Positions 23,466 to 34,272 of a stretch of DNA of 64,000 bases are shown here, one piece after another. The DNA comes from Allomyces macrogynus ATCC 38327. Taxonomy: Eukaryota; Blastocladiomycota; Blastocladiomycetes; Blastocladiales; Blastocladiaceae. The first letter of the stretch is position 1. Every line of letters starts with the position of its first letter. The notes beneath the pieces are model-generated. The model did not search any database and was not told where the DNA came from. It saw only the letters and a program-made list of their open reading frames with translations. The stretch is taken from the NCBI GenBank assembly GCA_000151295.1, contig GG745339.1, positions 737,950-801,949 on the forward strand, in the 5' to 3' direction. Position numbers and translations under genes: made by a program.

Positions 23466-23760
23466 GCTGGCGAGCGTACGAGCGGTGGCTCGCGTCACCG
23501 AGAGCAGAGCAGGGGGCGGTCGGCGCGGCGCGGTCACTGCAGCGAGTTATCGGCGACGCCGTCGTCAATTCCGTGCTGGGCATCGAGGTTGTTGAGGAAG
23601 TGCGGTAAAAGGTGGTGGGTTGGCTGTGTGGCGGCTTCGCAGGCGACTTGGGCAACTTGGCGACACTGGAGATTGAACCGAGGACCGCGAAACAGACTTA
23701 CCTGCCTTCATTAAACAGGTCGACACGCGCGTTCCGTCGTCGCACTCGTCGCAATCGAGC

Positions 23761-23766
23761 TTTATT
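23761..23766 (-). terminator. Poly(A) signal overlapping stop codon of BORCS6-like gene
   Basis: On the minus strand the sequence reads GATAATAAAGC. The AATAAA hexamer overlaps the TAA stop (23767-23765), so the 3' UTR should be only a few tens of bases. Confidence 0.35.
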
Positions 23767-24546
23767 ATCGTGTCGACCGGCGTTTTCCCGTGCTTGCATC
23801 CGAGGCAGGCATGGTAACGGCACTGGTGGTGGTTCGTGCTGCAGGCGCTGTGTTTGCTGGAGCACCCACGGCAGGCGCCACCACGAGAGCGTCGACATGA
23901 GCCTCAAGCGCCTCGAGAGCGCTGTGGACGGCGGATCTGTTGAGCGGAACAAATCGAGGGAGGCGGTCAGCCTTCGTAGATAGAGACGCGGTAACTGGAG
24001 AGGAGAGAGGGACACGTCCAACTGCGCTTGCACCTGCGGCAGTTCATCGAGCCGTGCGCCGAGCTCGTCACACGCAGCCACGACACCCACGGCCTGCTGC
24101 GCGGCCAAGGCCATCTGGACGGCCATGTCTTGCGCGCCAACGTGCACGAGTGCCGTGGTTGTGTGTGCGGCAGCGGCAATCTGGCGGGCACGGCAGGTTA
24201 GTGGCGCTGACGACAGGATCGCCACCGCCCTTGTGTGGCTCATACGTTGCCCATCGCTGCCTGCAGCTCGTGCGTGAAAGTGTGCAGCGCTGCGGCCGTG
24301 TCGGCTACTTGCACATCGAGCGCATCAAGCGCTGCCGCGGCAGCTGCGGTGGTGGAGATGGTCGCAAATGACGGCGCGGCTACGAGACGCTGCAATCAGC
24401 ATTGTGGGTCGGCTTTTGGTGCATGTTGCGACGCAAGTGCCCCCCGCGGCCCTCAGGATGGGTGACAAGCGCCGAGTCCACGGCTGGTAGGTGGGTTACG
24501 GGTCGCGTCAGGCGCTGCGTGGCATACCACTGCGGGGAGTCGCCAT
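23765..24546 (-). CDS. Probable BORC complex subunit BORCS6-like (DUF2365)
   Basis: Model: exons 24546-24528, 24379-24246, 24180-24014 and 23936-23765 (163 aa, frame kept). The helical core (ALDALDVQVADTAAALHTFT, HELQAAMGNIAAAAHTTTAL) followed by VAACDELGARLDELPQVQAQ and a final LEALEAHVDAL helix resembles C17orf59/BORCS6. In that family a long helix ends in a CEELERAL...PVQ segment and a terminal LEVLEAL helix. BORC recruits Arl8 to lysosomes to drive their movement on microtubules. The assignment comes from pattern, not a search. The tiny first exon begins at a strong CACCATGG context but is uncertain. The third donor could be 23995 instead of 24013. An N-terminal extension from an upstream Ala-rich frame near 24894 is possible. 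Confidence 0.5.
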
Positions 24547-25165
24547 GGTGCGCGGGTACGCAAGCAGTGTGGAGCTGCCGTTAATTGGCGAGATGGTGGC
24601 CGACCGTGGCCGAAACGAATCGGCCGATGACCCGAAAAAACAACCCTGACGCGGTCACGTTCGGTGTCTCCTCCTGCCTAAATCGCGATGTGAATGCGTG
24701 GGTGCTCGAACATTTCCGCCAGCCATCGAAATCGGGCCCCGGTTTGCCGCTGGCCTCCACCATTTGTCTCCCGCGATCTCGCTTGACCCCGCGTCCGCAC
24801 CTGCCCCGACTGCTGGCGCACCAAGTGCAAGCAACGCGCTCATCGCTGCTGATGCAAGCCGCTCCGGCGCTTCGTTGGTGTCCCTCCGAACCATAACCCT
24901 GCCTCTCGCTGCAACAGGACGCCGACCGACCGCGCCTTCAAAGACGCGCCTTCAAATACGCGCCGTGTCCGGCTATTCCTCCTGGCCCTGCACCGCACCG
25001 GAACCATTTCGCCGGACCCTCGCTTCTCTCTGCACGCTCGCCCACCTTCTCCACCCGTGCTTCGCCCGCCAGCACGCCACTTTGGCTCGGCACTGGCCCC
25101 TGCAAACACTTTGATCCGCACTTTCGCCACGGCACCGACCCAACTCGCCCGCTCCGCTTCCTGCC
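24547..25165. other. Divergent intergenic region
   Basis: About 620 bp between the BORCS6-like and TspO-like starts. An Ala-rich minus-strand frame (24894-24655) may be a missed first exon of the BORCS6-like gene. Otherwise nothing is recognised. Confidence 0.4.
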
Positions 25166-26114
25166 ATGGCCAAGCTCGCGTCACCGCTCGCCAGCGTACC
25201 TGTACCCGTCGTGCGCGCCCTCAACCTGCTCGTGCTCATTGCCGTCTTCGTCATCAACGGGCTCGCCGGATCCACGACCTTGATTGGCGGCTACAACACG
25301 GGCCAGCTCTCGGACCTGCTGCCAAACTACTTTGTGCCCGCTGGATTCGCGTTTAGTACGTTTTATGAGGGCTCGCCTTGGTGTGCGCGTCGTTCTGAGA
25401 ATCAACGCTGATCCATCAAATTCATGTAGGCATTTGGGGACTGATCTACCTGTTTTTCGGCATCTTTGGTGTCTACCAAATTCTTCCGCGGTCCTACGAC
25501 TCGGCCGCCATCAACTCGTGCGTCGGGCTCGTGTGGATCGGCAATGGCATCCTCAACATTGCGTGGATTCTCGTCTGGGGATACCGCATCCTGCCCATGT
25601 CGGTCATCATCATCATCGCCATGTGGGGCACGACCATGATTATTTACGCGCGGTATGCGCCCAATCTCTTCTCCTTGTCACTCTCCGCGCCCGACACTCA
25701 CTTCTCCACTGCTCCGCGAATAGCCTCAAGTCTAAGTACCCTGACCCGACCTGGACCGACGCAATTTGCGTGCACACGTGCTTTGCGCTCTACACGGCCT
25801 GGCTCACGGGCGCATCCTGGGTCAACGTCTATGCCGTCTCGACGACGCGCGACCCGTCCTACGTTGCCTGGACGATTGGCGGGCTCGTTGTGTTGGGTGT
25901 CATGGAAATCGCGATCGCAACGTGGGCAAAAGACCCGATATTCACGGCCGTCGGGACGTGGACCTTGGCCGCCAACTACGTCAAGAACAAGGACGTCGAT
26001 ATGCTCGCGCCCGCGGTGCTCGGGTTGTGTATTATTTTGGGAATCGTGACGGGGGCGCTCGCCGTGTACCGAGTCGTCCGGTGGCGGCGGCGTGCTGAGT
26101 TTGGCGCGCTGTGA
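25166..26114 (+). CDS. TspO-like multi-pass membrane protein
   Basis: Three exons: 25166-25355, 25430-25652 and 25724-26114 (267 aa). Hydrophobic helices are visible at VVRALNLLVLIAVFVINGLA, GLIYLFFGIFGVY, CVGLVWIGNGILNIAWILVW, MSVIIIIAMWGTTMIIY, TCFALYTAWLTGASWVNVYA, AWTIGGLVVLGVMEIAIATW and PAVLGLCIILGIVTGALAVY. The phrase VPAGFAFSIWGLIYLFFG is the hallmark of the TspO/MBR-related superfamily (PAG..FSIWG.IY), here in the larger version found in fungi and plants rather than the classical 160-residue translocator. The C-terminus is short and basic (VVRWRRRAEFGAL). Ligand and organelle are unknown. It converges with the protease gene, with about 150 bp between stops. Confidence 0.7.
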
Positions 26115-26268
26115 GGAGGAGGAGACGAGATGACAAGTGAATGAGTGGATAGATGTCTTTGCATTGCGCACAGCGGCGATTTTATGTGTAAGGACCAGTA
26201 GGAAGCAAAAGACTACAAAAATGTACAAGACATGACAGGCCAAAACGGGTCTTCAACGAAGAGACCAC

Positions 26269-28195
26269 TCAATAAAACCCGTCTTGCGACGGGACCACAC
26301 TGCTCATCGCTGCCGTCACGTCCGCACTACTTGCCACCGGCGTCGCGACACTCGTCGTGGATCCGCTTGCTGTTGCTGCTGCGACGGTAACTGGCACCGT
26401 GGTCGTTGCCGTTGCCGACGGCGCAGGCCCGCTTGCCGCCTTCTTTGTGCGGTACCGGACGCACCGGCTTTGGCTGGCCGGCGTCGGCACCGGCCGTGTC
26501 GCCGATTTCGTGCACGGCGTGGTCGTGGGTGGCGGCGCGCGCGTCGGCTCCTCGGGCAGGATCACCGTCATCTTGGTGGTGCACGGCACGCTCGTGGGCT
26601 GCGCTGGCGGGACAACTGCTGTCTGGCTCTTGGTGCATGGTGGGGACACGGGGGTCGCGGTCACGACCGGCGCCTTGCTCGTCACCTTGCTCGTCGCCGA
26701 GGTCACGGGCGGGGCCGGAGTTGGGGACGGCGCGACGCTCGTGGAGACGGCAGAGGAAATCGCCGGCTGGACAATGTGCTTGCCCGGAGTTGCTGTGGAC
26801 TTGGCAACAATCGCCGTCGCCGTGGCCGTCACGGCCTTCTTGGCAGCGATGACCTGCGGGTTCAAGAACAACAACCGGTTGGGCGTGCCAAGCAGCTGCC
26901 CCTTGATCTCGCCCGACCGTGCCGATGCTATCAGCGTCTGCGTCGCCTGGTCGAGCGTCATGTTCAATCCGCGCAACACGGCCATAGCACCCGCCACGTG
27001 CGGCGCGGCCATGGACGTGCCCGTCATGTTCGTGAATTTGCCGTCCGAATTCGCCTTGGCCGACTCGATATTTACCCCGGGCGCGACCACGTCCACGCAC
27101 GCGCCGAAATTCGAAAACCCGGCAAACGTATCTTTCGCATCGATTGCGCCAACGGTAATCGCTTCGGGCACAAATGCTGGCGTGTACTTGCACGCGTCCG
27201 CGTGATCGTTGCCCGCCGAAACTACGACCGCGATCCCGAGCCGCGTAAGTGCCTGGATCGCGCGCCGCTTGATCGAGTCGGCGCGGTCGGACGTGCGCTT
27301 GCTGCCCATGCTCATGTTGATCACGGCCGGGCGCGTCGGGTTCTGCTTGACGCGGTCGGTGATGGCGGCGAGGCCGGCGTAGATGGTCGAGTCGGTGCCG
27401 AACCCGCCCTTGCCGAGGACCTTGACTCCGATAACGTGTGCGCGCTTGGCGACGCCAAAAGTCTTGCCGGCACAGGTGGCCGCCGTGTGCGTGCCATGGC
27501 CCAGAACATCGACGGGGCCCTCGCCCGTCATGTCGATGACGGTTGCGCGGCCCTCGAATTCCGGGTGCTTGGTGCTAGATGATTGTCACAGAGGGGGTTA
27601 GTTTTTGAGGACGGACGAATGCGGTAATGAATAGGGTAACTGGACGTACTCGACGCCGCTGTCCACGACATAAATGTCGACGCCCTCACCCCCGTCTTTC
27701 GGCAAGTTCACGGTCGTGTTCTTGTCGCCGAAAACATGACCAATGCGAACTACATTCATTCATTTCGCGCCATTCATGAGTTTTTTTCGGCCCGCACCCA
27801 CCCAAGCACTCCCCCACCTCCCAAACCAACGTACCCAAACCATACGGCACGTCTGGCACAACCGGTGCATGCAACTCCCACCTTGCCTCCGTCTCCACTT
27901 GGCTCACCCCACCGACCGACCCGAGCCGCTTGCGCATCTCATCGTCAGGGCCAGCGGGGACCGACAGGACGCGGAACCCGTCGCCAATGGTCAAAATTTC
28001 GGCGCCGAGCGCGTCAGCTGCCGAGTATCCCTCGGTCGCGTAAAAATCGCGAATCGCGGATTGCGCCGTGTCGATGTCGATGGACGGATCGAGCTCGACC
28101 ATCCATTGGCCAGCGTCGGCGGGCGCGGCGTGGATGGTGGTGCCGCCGAGGAGGACGAGCGCGAGGAGCGCCGCGAGGAACATGGGGCGCGGCAT
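26269..28195 (-). CDS. Secreted proteinase K-like subtilase (peptidase S8A)
   Basis: Exons 28195-27835, 27749-27650 and 27574-26269 (588 aa). A signal peptide (MFLAALLALVLLGGTTIHA) precedes an inhibitor I9-type propeptide (about 28-108). The catalytic domain opens with VPYGLVRIGHVFGDK. The triad is D150 in VDIYVVDSGV, H180 in VLGHGTHTAATCAG and S341 in NMTGTSMAAPHVAG, with the oxyanion Asn in VVSAGNDHADACKY. Cys residues fit the proteinase K subgroup. After about residue 400 comes a 190-residue Thr/Ser/Pro/Val-rich tail with repeated TPxxP and PCTKS motifs, likely O-glycosylated. It lacks a terminal hydrophobic anchor, so the protein is expected outside the cell or held in the wall. Secreted S8A proteases are numerous in saprotrophic and nematode- or arthropod-associated fungi. 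Confidence 0.92.
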
Positions 28196-28375
28196 CGTGC
28201 TGGGTACGAGATGATACGGTCGACCAGCGACCGGGCGGAGATCTTGAGCGAGTAGTATGGCGCGGTGCGATGAAGAGGGTCACGTCTAGTCTTGTCGTTG
28301 GTGGCGGCGGCGAGCAAAAGTCCAGCTCTGCTCAGTCAACGTCGTAGCGGCCGTGTTCAGGGGGCACGACGCGGT

Positions 28376-28383
28376 CTTTATAC
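28376..28383 (-). promoter_or_regulatory. TATA-like box of the protease gene
   Basis: GTATAAAG on the minus strand lies about 180 bp before the protease ATG. This would give a 5' UTR of roughly 150 bases. Confidence 0.35.
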
Positions 28384-28885
28384 GCCGGCCGTGGATGGAT
28401 CGTTCGGGTGACGCGTCGTGGTCATGGAAGCTGGCCAGGAAAAGGCAGGTTGGAAGCAATTTTGGGCCACGCGTCGTCGTTGTGCGCGCCAGTGTCATCC
28501 TTCAATTCCGCCACGCAAGCCGCGCCGCTTCTACCCAAGCTGGCGTTCATGACTTTTTCGGCCATTCGGTGGACATTGACCGTGCCTGCTCGTTCATGAA
28601 AGTGCACGCCGTGCCGGCGCCATGCGAGGTTGTGTTGCTGCGTTAACGTGTCTTCCTCCTCGCACACGGTTCCCGTCCCTTACTTTCCTGTCACAGGGCC
28701 GATGCAAGACTCGCAATTGGTGGGCGATATTTACTGCGGCCGGGTCAACACTGAGCACTGGCCGCACTGACATTGTCCGGTCCGGTGCAGCTCTTTTCTA
28801 GCCAGAAAAGAGAAGAGACGGCAGACCGTCACCCGACATCGTCCGACAAAAAGCACAGGAAAGACGCTGCTCCAAATTCTCAACG

Positions 28886-28889
28886 AAAA
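28886..28889 (-). terminator. Pol III terminator of tRNA-Leu
   Basis: A TTTT run on the minus strand, about 24 bases past the tRNA 3' end. It is the minimal RNA polymerase III stop signal. Confidence 0.5.
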
Positions 28890-28913
28890 CGCGATGCGCT
28901 TCGGACAATTCAG

Positions 28914-28995
28914 TACCGGGAGTGGGGTTCGAACCCACGCCTCTTTCGAGACCGCAACTTGAGTGCGGCACCTTAGACCGCTCGGTCATCCCGGC
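28914..28995 (-). tRNA. tRNA-Leu, anticodon CAA
   Basis: An 82-nt type II tRNA. The acceptor stem GCCGGGA pairs with TCCCGGT (a G-U at the end pair). The D arm reads ACCGAGCGGTCTAAGGT, which holds the box A region. The anticodon stem CCGCA/TGCGG closes the loop CTCAAGT, giving anticodon CAA. The long variable arm is TCTCGAAAGAGGC. The T arm is GTGGG/TTCGAAC/CCCAC, with box B. No intron is present. It decodes UUG. Confidence 0.95.
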
Positions 28996-29335
28996 TGTTT
29001 CCATTGTTGGATGACATTAATCAGTTCTGAAAGCTTATATACTACAGTCAAAATGAGCAACAAACACTGCGTGCCATTGAGACTTGAGACTGAGCCATCC
29101 GAGCCGCGTAAGCAACACTTTGAACCCCAACCGGCATCAAATTTTTTATTTCCGTAGAGGATGGGAATACGATACATGCTCTCGCCGGCCCGTTCAATGA
29201 ACTGCTCGATCCAATCCGCGCGCCGATCAACCAGGCGCCATCTGTCACGTCAGCCCTCGTGGTCGTCGATGACTGCTGGTGCGCGCGACGACACGGCGGC
29301 CGAACCACCTTGCGCGCCGCGACGCGACGCGGCCT
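28996..29335. other. Intergenic, AT-richer spacer
   Basis: 340 bp between the tRNA and the next gene's stop. It is noticeably less GC-rich than its surroundings. No gene is seen. Confidence 0.5.
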
Positions 29336-29842
29336 TCACCCGTCCGAGAACGCCGCCGGGTCCTGGAACGTCCCGTCCTGATCAATATCCGGCCCGTCCA
29401 GGTGATGATCCATGGCCGCCGCATTGGCTTCCTCGACATCGATCTCGTGCCGCGGATCCATCGGTCTCACGGGCTCGGCGTGCATCTCGTCGCCGTACAT
29501 TTTGGCCGTCGACTTGGCGGGCGCCGATGCCGATGCCGTGTCGGAAGCGCGTGGCAGACGCGTCTCGGCATGATCGGCGGCGGTCGCGCCAGCGTCGTCG
29601 ATCGTCGGCGACCCGTACCCGCGGTTCGACGTCGCGTCGAGGTCCATGTAGGGCTCGCCGGTCGTCGGGTTGGTCTGCGAGGACGCGGATGCGGCAGGGG
29701 CCGGGTTCGGTGTTGGGCGCGCGGTCGCAAGGGCGCGGATCGGGTGCGGCGCAGTGGCAGCGCGCGTCGTGCGCGCGAGGAGCGCCCGCCGCACGGTGGA
29801 GGTAATGATGGTCGCCGCGAGGGCACGGGCGAGAGTGCGCAT
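29336..29842 (-). CDS. Small protein with mitochondrial-type presequence, family unknown
   Basis: A single exon of 168 aa from an ATG at 29842. The N-terminus (MRTLARALAATIITSTVRRA followed by LLARTTRAATA) is Arg-, Ala- and Thr-rich and lacks acidic residues for about 40 positions, a classic amphipathic matrix-targeting presequence. The remainder is acidic and polar. It has the phrase QTNPTTGEPYMDL, reminiscent of small respiratory assembly factors, and a C-terminal half rich in Asp, Met and His (DPRHEIDVEEANAAAMDHH). No named family is recognised. The frame stays open upstream of the ATG, so a longer protein cannot be excluded, but the targeting signal supports this start. Confidence 0.5.
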   Translation of the reverse strand: MRTLARALAATIITSTVRRALLARTTRAATAPHPIRALATARPTPNPAPAASASSQTNPTTGEPYMDLDATSNRGYGSPTIDDAGATAADHAETRLPRASDTASASAPAKSTAKMYGDEMHAEPVRPMDPRHEIDVEEANAAAMDHHLDGPDIDQDGTFQDPAAFSDG

Positions 29843-30249
29843 GGCGGTGTGGCAGTGGGTGGGGGGTGGAGCACGTGCTTGGAGAGAATGTAGTCGTGGG
29901 ATAGCACGAGCGCGGTCGGCGTGGAGGTGAGCGCAGAACGGAATGCGCGCGGTCGGGGTTGTGGTGAGCGGCGATGATCGCTGTCGGGAGCGTGAGATGG
30001 CGAGAGAGCGGTCGCAGTGAGGAAGACGGGAGCGTGCACGACGGGAGAGCAGCCGAGTGCTTGAAGTGGGAGACGCGGAGAGCGCAAACAAGTGGAAAGG
30101 GCCCCGCCGCCGCGTGCGCGTTGTGACGTGCTCCGCCCCTGAGCGCCTTTGACCGCCGAACAAGCGCATCAGCGCGTCCATCACACGACAATTTACACCT
30201 CGTTCACACATCCTCGCGACACCGTCACTCGCCCTCGGCCACCAAAATG
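29843..30249. other. Intergenic region
   Basis: About 400 bp between two minus-strand genes. Open frames here are upstream extensions of the mitochondrial-type gene and are not supported as coding. Confidence 0.45.
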
Positions 30250-32594
30250 CTAGTCATCCCATGCATCATCATCGTCCACATCAAGCGCTCCGTAATCAAC
30301 CGCTGCTGGTCGCCACGTCGCGTGCCCATTGCGCACCGGAGGCGCCAGCGAAGGCGGCGCGACAGGCGCTCCACGACCGTACGGCCGGTCACGGTCCGCC
30401 GGCATCCAAAGCCGTCCTTTCGACCTTCGATCAGCGTCGGGTGACCGGCTCCTTTGCCGCTGATCATAGTCGCTGCGGTGCTCGTCGTGGTAAGGTCTGC
30501 GAGCATCGCGACGCCGGTCCCCGCGCTTCCATCCTTCCTCTTCATCACGCCGTGGACCGCGTGAGTTCCGACCTGATCTCGGCGACCGACGGTCGGGTTT
30601 CTCGTGCCTCGAGGCCATTGGCAAAAAGTGCCGATCGGGTGCGCGGTCGCCGCGGGGTTCGGCACGGCGTGCTGGCACGTCCATGGGCTGCATCGGCATT
30701 GTGGCATACCTGTTTGCGTCCTGGCGCTGGTGCTCGTGTGCGGCAGGTCGCGGAGGAACGGCATGCCTGTTCGGGGCAGGCAGTGGGAGCATAGCGCGCG
30801 GCGGCTCGGCAAGCGGCCGCTGGATCTCGGGTCGACTGGCCAGAGGGAGCACGGCGTGAACGGGTCCCACGAGCGGCTCAACGCGGTCCGGTTCCTGTAC
30901 ATGTTCAGCATGCATCTGTTCTTGAGGTCGTCCGGCCTGGACGTTCTCCTGCGGTCGCCGCACACCGGCATGCCGCTCGAGGAGTCGGCGCGCGAGTTGA
31001 ACCGCGAGGACCGCATCCTCCGCTGGAGACGGTTTGCGCCGGCGATCCTGCTGCTGGACGCCCGTAAACAAGTCGAGCGCCGCCGCGAGCTCGACCAGGT
31101 TGTGCTGACGCCGCGGTAGCGTCGGAACCGCATCCGCGGCCCAAGTATGCACGTCGCCAAGCAGGACCGCGCGCGCCGGCGGTTGCAGGCCGAGCTGCAA
31201 CAGCATAACCTACAGCGGGTCGCGCAGGCCGGTCAGATCCCACCCGCTCAGTGAAAAAAATGGGAGCTAATCGCGTAGGTACCCACGCCCGCTCCATCTC
31301 CAGCCCCACCAACACCACCGTCCCCGCCCACGGCGCCACTTCCAGCGCGCCAACTTCGTACGCGAACGTGCGCATCAGCTCGACAGGTGTACCCCCAATC
31401 ACGGGACCGTGCTCAAAATGCGGCGGGACGCGACGCGCGCGGTACACGGCGTCCGTCACACCGCGCCGTGCGACCAGCTCCGCCGCCGGCCCATCCGCGG
31501 GTCTCACACGTAGAACCAGCACGGCCGATCCGGGCGGGTACGTGGCGCCAAACGGCGGGGGTACGGGCATGCGCTCGCCATGTGCACGCGCCATGGCCCA
31601 TGCGAGTTCGCGCAGTCGCGCGTGGCTGGGCACGGTCGTATCGACGTCGAGGACGACAGAGACGAGCGTGACGGGACCCTCGCGCGCGAGATCGCGCACG
31701 TCGGTCCAGGAAAGCACGCGCGGCGGGATCGTGACGGGCGCGTCTTGCGGGAGCAAGGTGTCAAAGCGGTCGTGCAGCGCTGGCTGCCGTTCCGGTTCGG
31801 GCGGGCGTGGTGCGAGCGGGAGCGGAGCGGCAACATGTTCGGACGGCCGCCAGTCGGGGGACAGGACGTGTCGCACGGAATCGAGGCTGGAGAAGGACAT
31901 GGAGACGGTGCGGGCCCTGGGCGGTTCGTACCCGCGCTCGATCGGGAACGACGGGACATAGATGCGGTGCGCGAGTTGCCGCCGCAGAAAGCGCTCGAAG
32001 CGCGGGCGAATGAGCGCGTCAAATGCGGCGAGCGGGACCAGGATCGTCGGTGGTTGGTGCGGAATCAGGACGTCGTTGGGGAGGTTGGTCTGGTTGGGAT
32101 CAAGCGGGTGGCCATTCGTGGCGCAACCACGTTCATTGTCGCCATTGTCAATCTCGTCGTCGTCGAGCAAGTCGAGGACGGGTGGAGCAGGCTGCGCCGC
32201 GAATGGTCGCGCGTGTTCTGGTGATACTGTGGAGCGGTATGAAACCATGAGCTCCTCTTCTCTGCTCGTGTCCGTGACTTGATCCAGTCCGTTCAAGCGG
32301 AAACGAACCGACCGCAAACTCGACGTCGTGGTTCTGAATAAAAAAGAACGGTTCCACAAAAAAGGCGTCGACGAGCCAGTCGGGCTCAATGTTGGCGGGA
32401 GCTGCGCGAGTAAGGTCGGAACGCATTCTCAGGCGGTAATGTTCGGCGATCGTGGCGGAGCTGGCACACAGGTGTCGCGGGTCGGGCGGGCGCCATGGTT
32501 GCGTGAGTGGGGTGGTCGTCATCTGCACCATGGCGGGGGACGGCTCTCGTGGTCCGGGTGCGCGGTGGCGCGGCTGCGACAAGTTGCGGGCCAT
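30250..32594 (-). CDS. Gfd2/YDR514C-like protein with degenerate DEDDh exonuclease fold and RS-like tail
   Basis: Three exons: 32594-32279, 32226-31283 and 31209-30250 (739 aa). After an N-terminal strand region (DWLVDAFFVEPFFFIQNHDV) and an acidic linker comes a region with RNase H-fold features. These are LVSVVLDVDTTVPSHARLRE (motif I position), TVVLVGLEMERAWVMLLQLG and LLGDVHTWAADAVPTL. They continue with QHNLVELAAALDLF and SPAEDAVLAVQLARRLLE, the last matching the final helix of DEDDh exonucleases. The catalytic acid pattern is altered: a D-x-D replaces D-x-E, and the His usually five residues before the final Asp is not evident. It may bind RNA rather than cut it. The C-terminal 150 residues are Arg/Asp/Ser-rich (RSRSPDADRRSKG), suggesting a nuclear RNA role. 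The second intron acceptor could be 32227 or 32218. Confidence 0.5.
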
Positions 32595-32847
32595 GGTGCC
32601 GTGTCGTGCTGGACGGGGCGCGTCGGCACCGACGCGCTCAACGAACAGACGCGGAGCGGATGTAAACCGTCGTCGGGCGTGGGATGGCGTGAGACAAGAG
32701 CGTTACTTGCGTGCTGGATTCGATTCACACCTTGGCCCCATTCACCAGAGCGACGCCAACAACACTCGAGCTGGCCGCGCTGATCTGCCCCCGACAACGA
32801 CGACGCGCCCCACATCATCAGCACCAACTTGCAGCAGCTAGCACTCG

Positions 32848-34007
32848 ATGCCTCCACCGCCAGGCCCTCCTCCACCGCCGCCGCCACCACCCGTTCCGCC
32901 GCTCCATGATGACGACCCTCCCGCCCATGTCACGCCGCTGATCCACCTCGGGTCACTGACGACCTTGGCCCGGCACGGGCTCAAGTATCAGCGCGTTCTG
33001 TCCGTGCTGGGCGGTGTCACCGACACACGCGTGGGCCGCCGTCTTGCGCAAGATAACCGGTTGCTTGAGCTCGCCATGGACGACGTACACGCGCAGCCCA
33101 TTTTGCCCGTGCTTCCGCAGGCGATTGCGTACATGGCCGCAGCCGAGGAAGAGAATACGCTGGTGCTCGTGCACTGCGCAGCGGGGTGCTCGCGGTCAGT
33201 GGCCATGGTTATGGCGTACCTGTTGCATCGCGGCTCGACGAGAAACAGTGGAGAAGACGATGCCAGGAGCGGAGAGGACGCCGTGACGGGAGCGTTGCGG
33301 TTCGTGCAGCGCGTTCGGCCGCAGGCACAGTGCGTTCTCCTTATCGCTCGCCGTGTCTCAGACCGAATCCATGAACTAAACCCGCCCGCCGACGCAGACC
33401 AAACGCATCATTCATGTACCAGCTCCGCGTCTTTGCCGCGCTCGGCGCGCCGCGCGACCCGCTCCCGCGCACCGACCCGCTATTCTTGCACACGCGCATG
33501 CTTTTGGCCGCCATCCAGGCGCGACCGACCAACGTTTCTCTCCTGCCGACACGTCCGCCCACCAACTGGTCGACCCTCGCGGCCGCTCCCGCTTCTTCAC
33601 AGTACGCGTGCCGGCAATGCCGTCGCGCCGTTTTTACTGCCCGGCACCTCCTCCCGCCCAACGACACAGCCGCGTGGCACACGCACGCCGAGAACTGCCC
33701 GCTGCGCACTGGCACGGACGCTGCCGTGATGCACATTGTGCCGCCGCCGTGGCTGTTGGACGAGCTCACGGCTGGACCGCTGGAGGATGCGGAGAGTGGC
33801 GAGTTGCGGTGCCCGCACCCGGCACGCGCACGACGGCGCCCGGCGGCACCAGAGAATGAGACGGCGGCCGAGCCGTGCGGCACGCCGTTTGGTCGGTACC
33901 ACTGGACGCGGCGACCTTGCCCGGCATGCCACGCGTCGGCCGCGCCCGTGTTTGCCGTGCCGCGAAGCAGTGTGGACGTGTTGCCGCTGCTCATGAGCGG
34001 ACCGTGA
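32848..34007 (+). CDS. YVH1: Yvh1/DUSP12 dual-specificity phosphatase with zinc-binding tail
   Basis: Two exons: 32848-33329 and 33398-34007 (363 aa). After a proline run at the N-terminus, the phosphatase domain carries the CX5R loop HCAAGCSRS (Cys near residue 110), with upstream acid candidates in LLELAMDDVH. The domain continues into RPQAQPNASFMYQLRVF, the family-specific linker. The second half is the zinc-binding region that defines Yvh1/DUSP12: CRQCRRAVFTARHLL, a long spacer, the helix PPPWLLDELTAGPLEDAESG, then LRCPHP, GRYHWTRRPCPACHASAAPV and FAVPRSSVDVLP. Yvh1 releases Mrt4 from pre-60S ribosomal subunits, a job that uses the zinc domain rather than the phosphatase activity. It diverges from the Gfd2-like gene across 253 bp. 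Confidence 0.9.
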
Positions 34008-34272
34008 ACGAGCTGGATTTGCGTTCCATCTAAAATAACATGCTTTCTTTGACCCATCGTGAGCTGGCATCGTGCGAAAGTGTCGTGCGAAAGTGGTGGT
34101 GCAAGTTGCGCGGATCGTGACGCGATCACAAAGTCAGCGCCAGCCTGCCATCAACAACCATCAACTTGACCAGTGTCGATCGCATCTCACTCCCGCTCTC
34201 CTCAGACCCCGTCGCGGCCAACCACTTGCCGCACACGTCTCACCGTGCTCAACCAGCACCAACCAATCCACC

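Larger units (their letters stand above)
28196..28913. other. Protease promoter region
   Basis: 720 bp upstream of the protease and downstream of the tRNA gene. It contains a TATA-like box on the minus strand and the Pol III terminator. No coding region is recognised. Confidence 0.5.

Noticed and set aside
23466..23537. Upstream start for the RabGAP
   Set aside because: The upstream codon is GTG; ATG 23465 also aligns with the start of TBC1D9-type proteins.
24585..25184. Separate small gene in the gap before the TspO-like gene
   Set aside because: Frames on both strands overlap each other and the TspO start; none has coding character beyond a possible first exon of the BORCS6-like gene.
26284..27582. 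Plus-strand frames of 432 and 282 codons opposite the protease
   Set aside because: Shadow of the subtilase exon, whose catalytic triad is on the minus strand.
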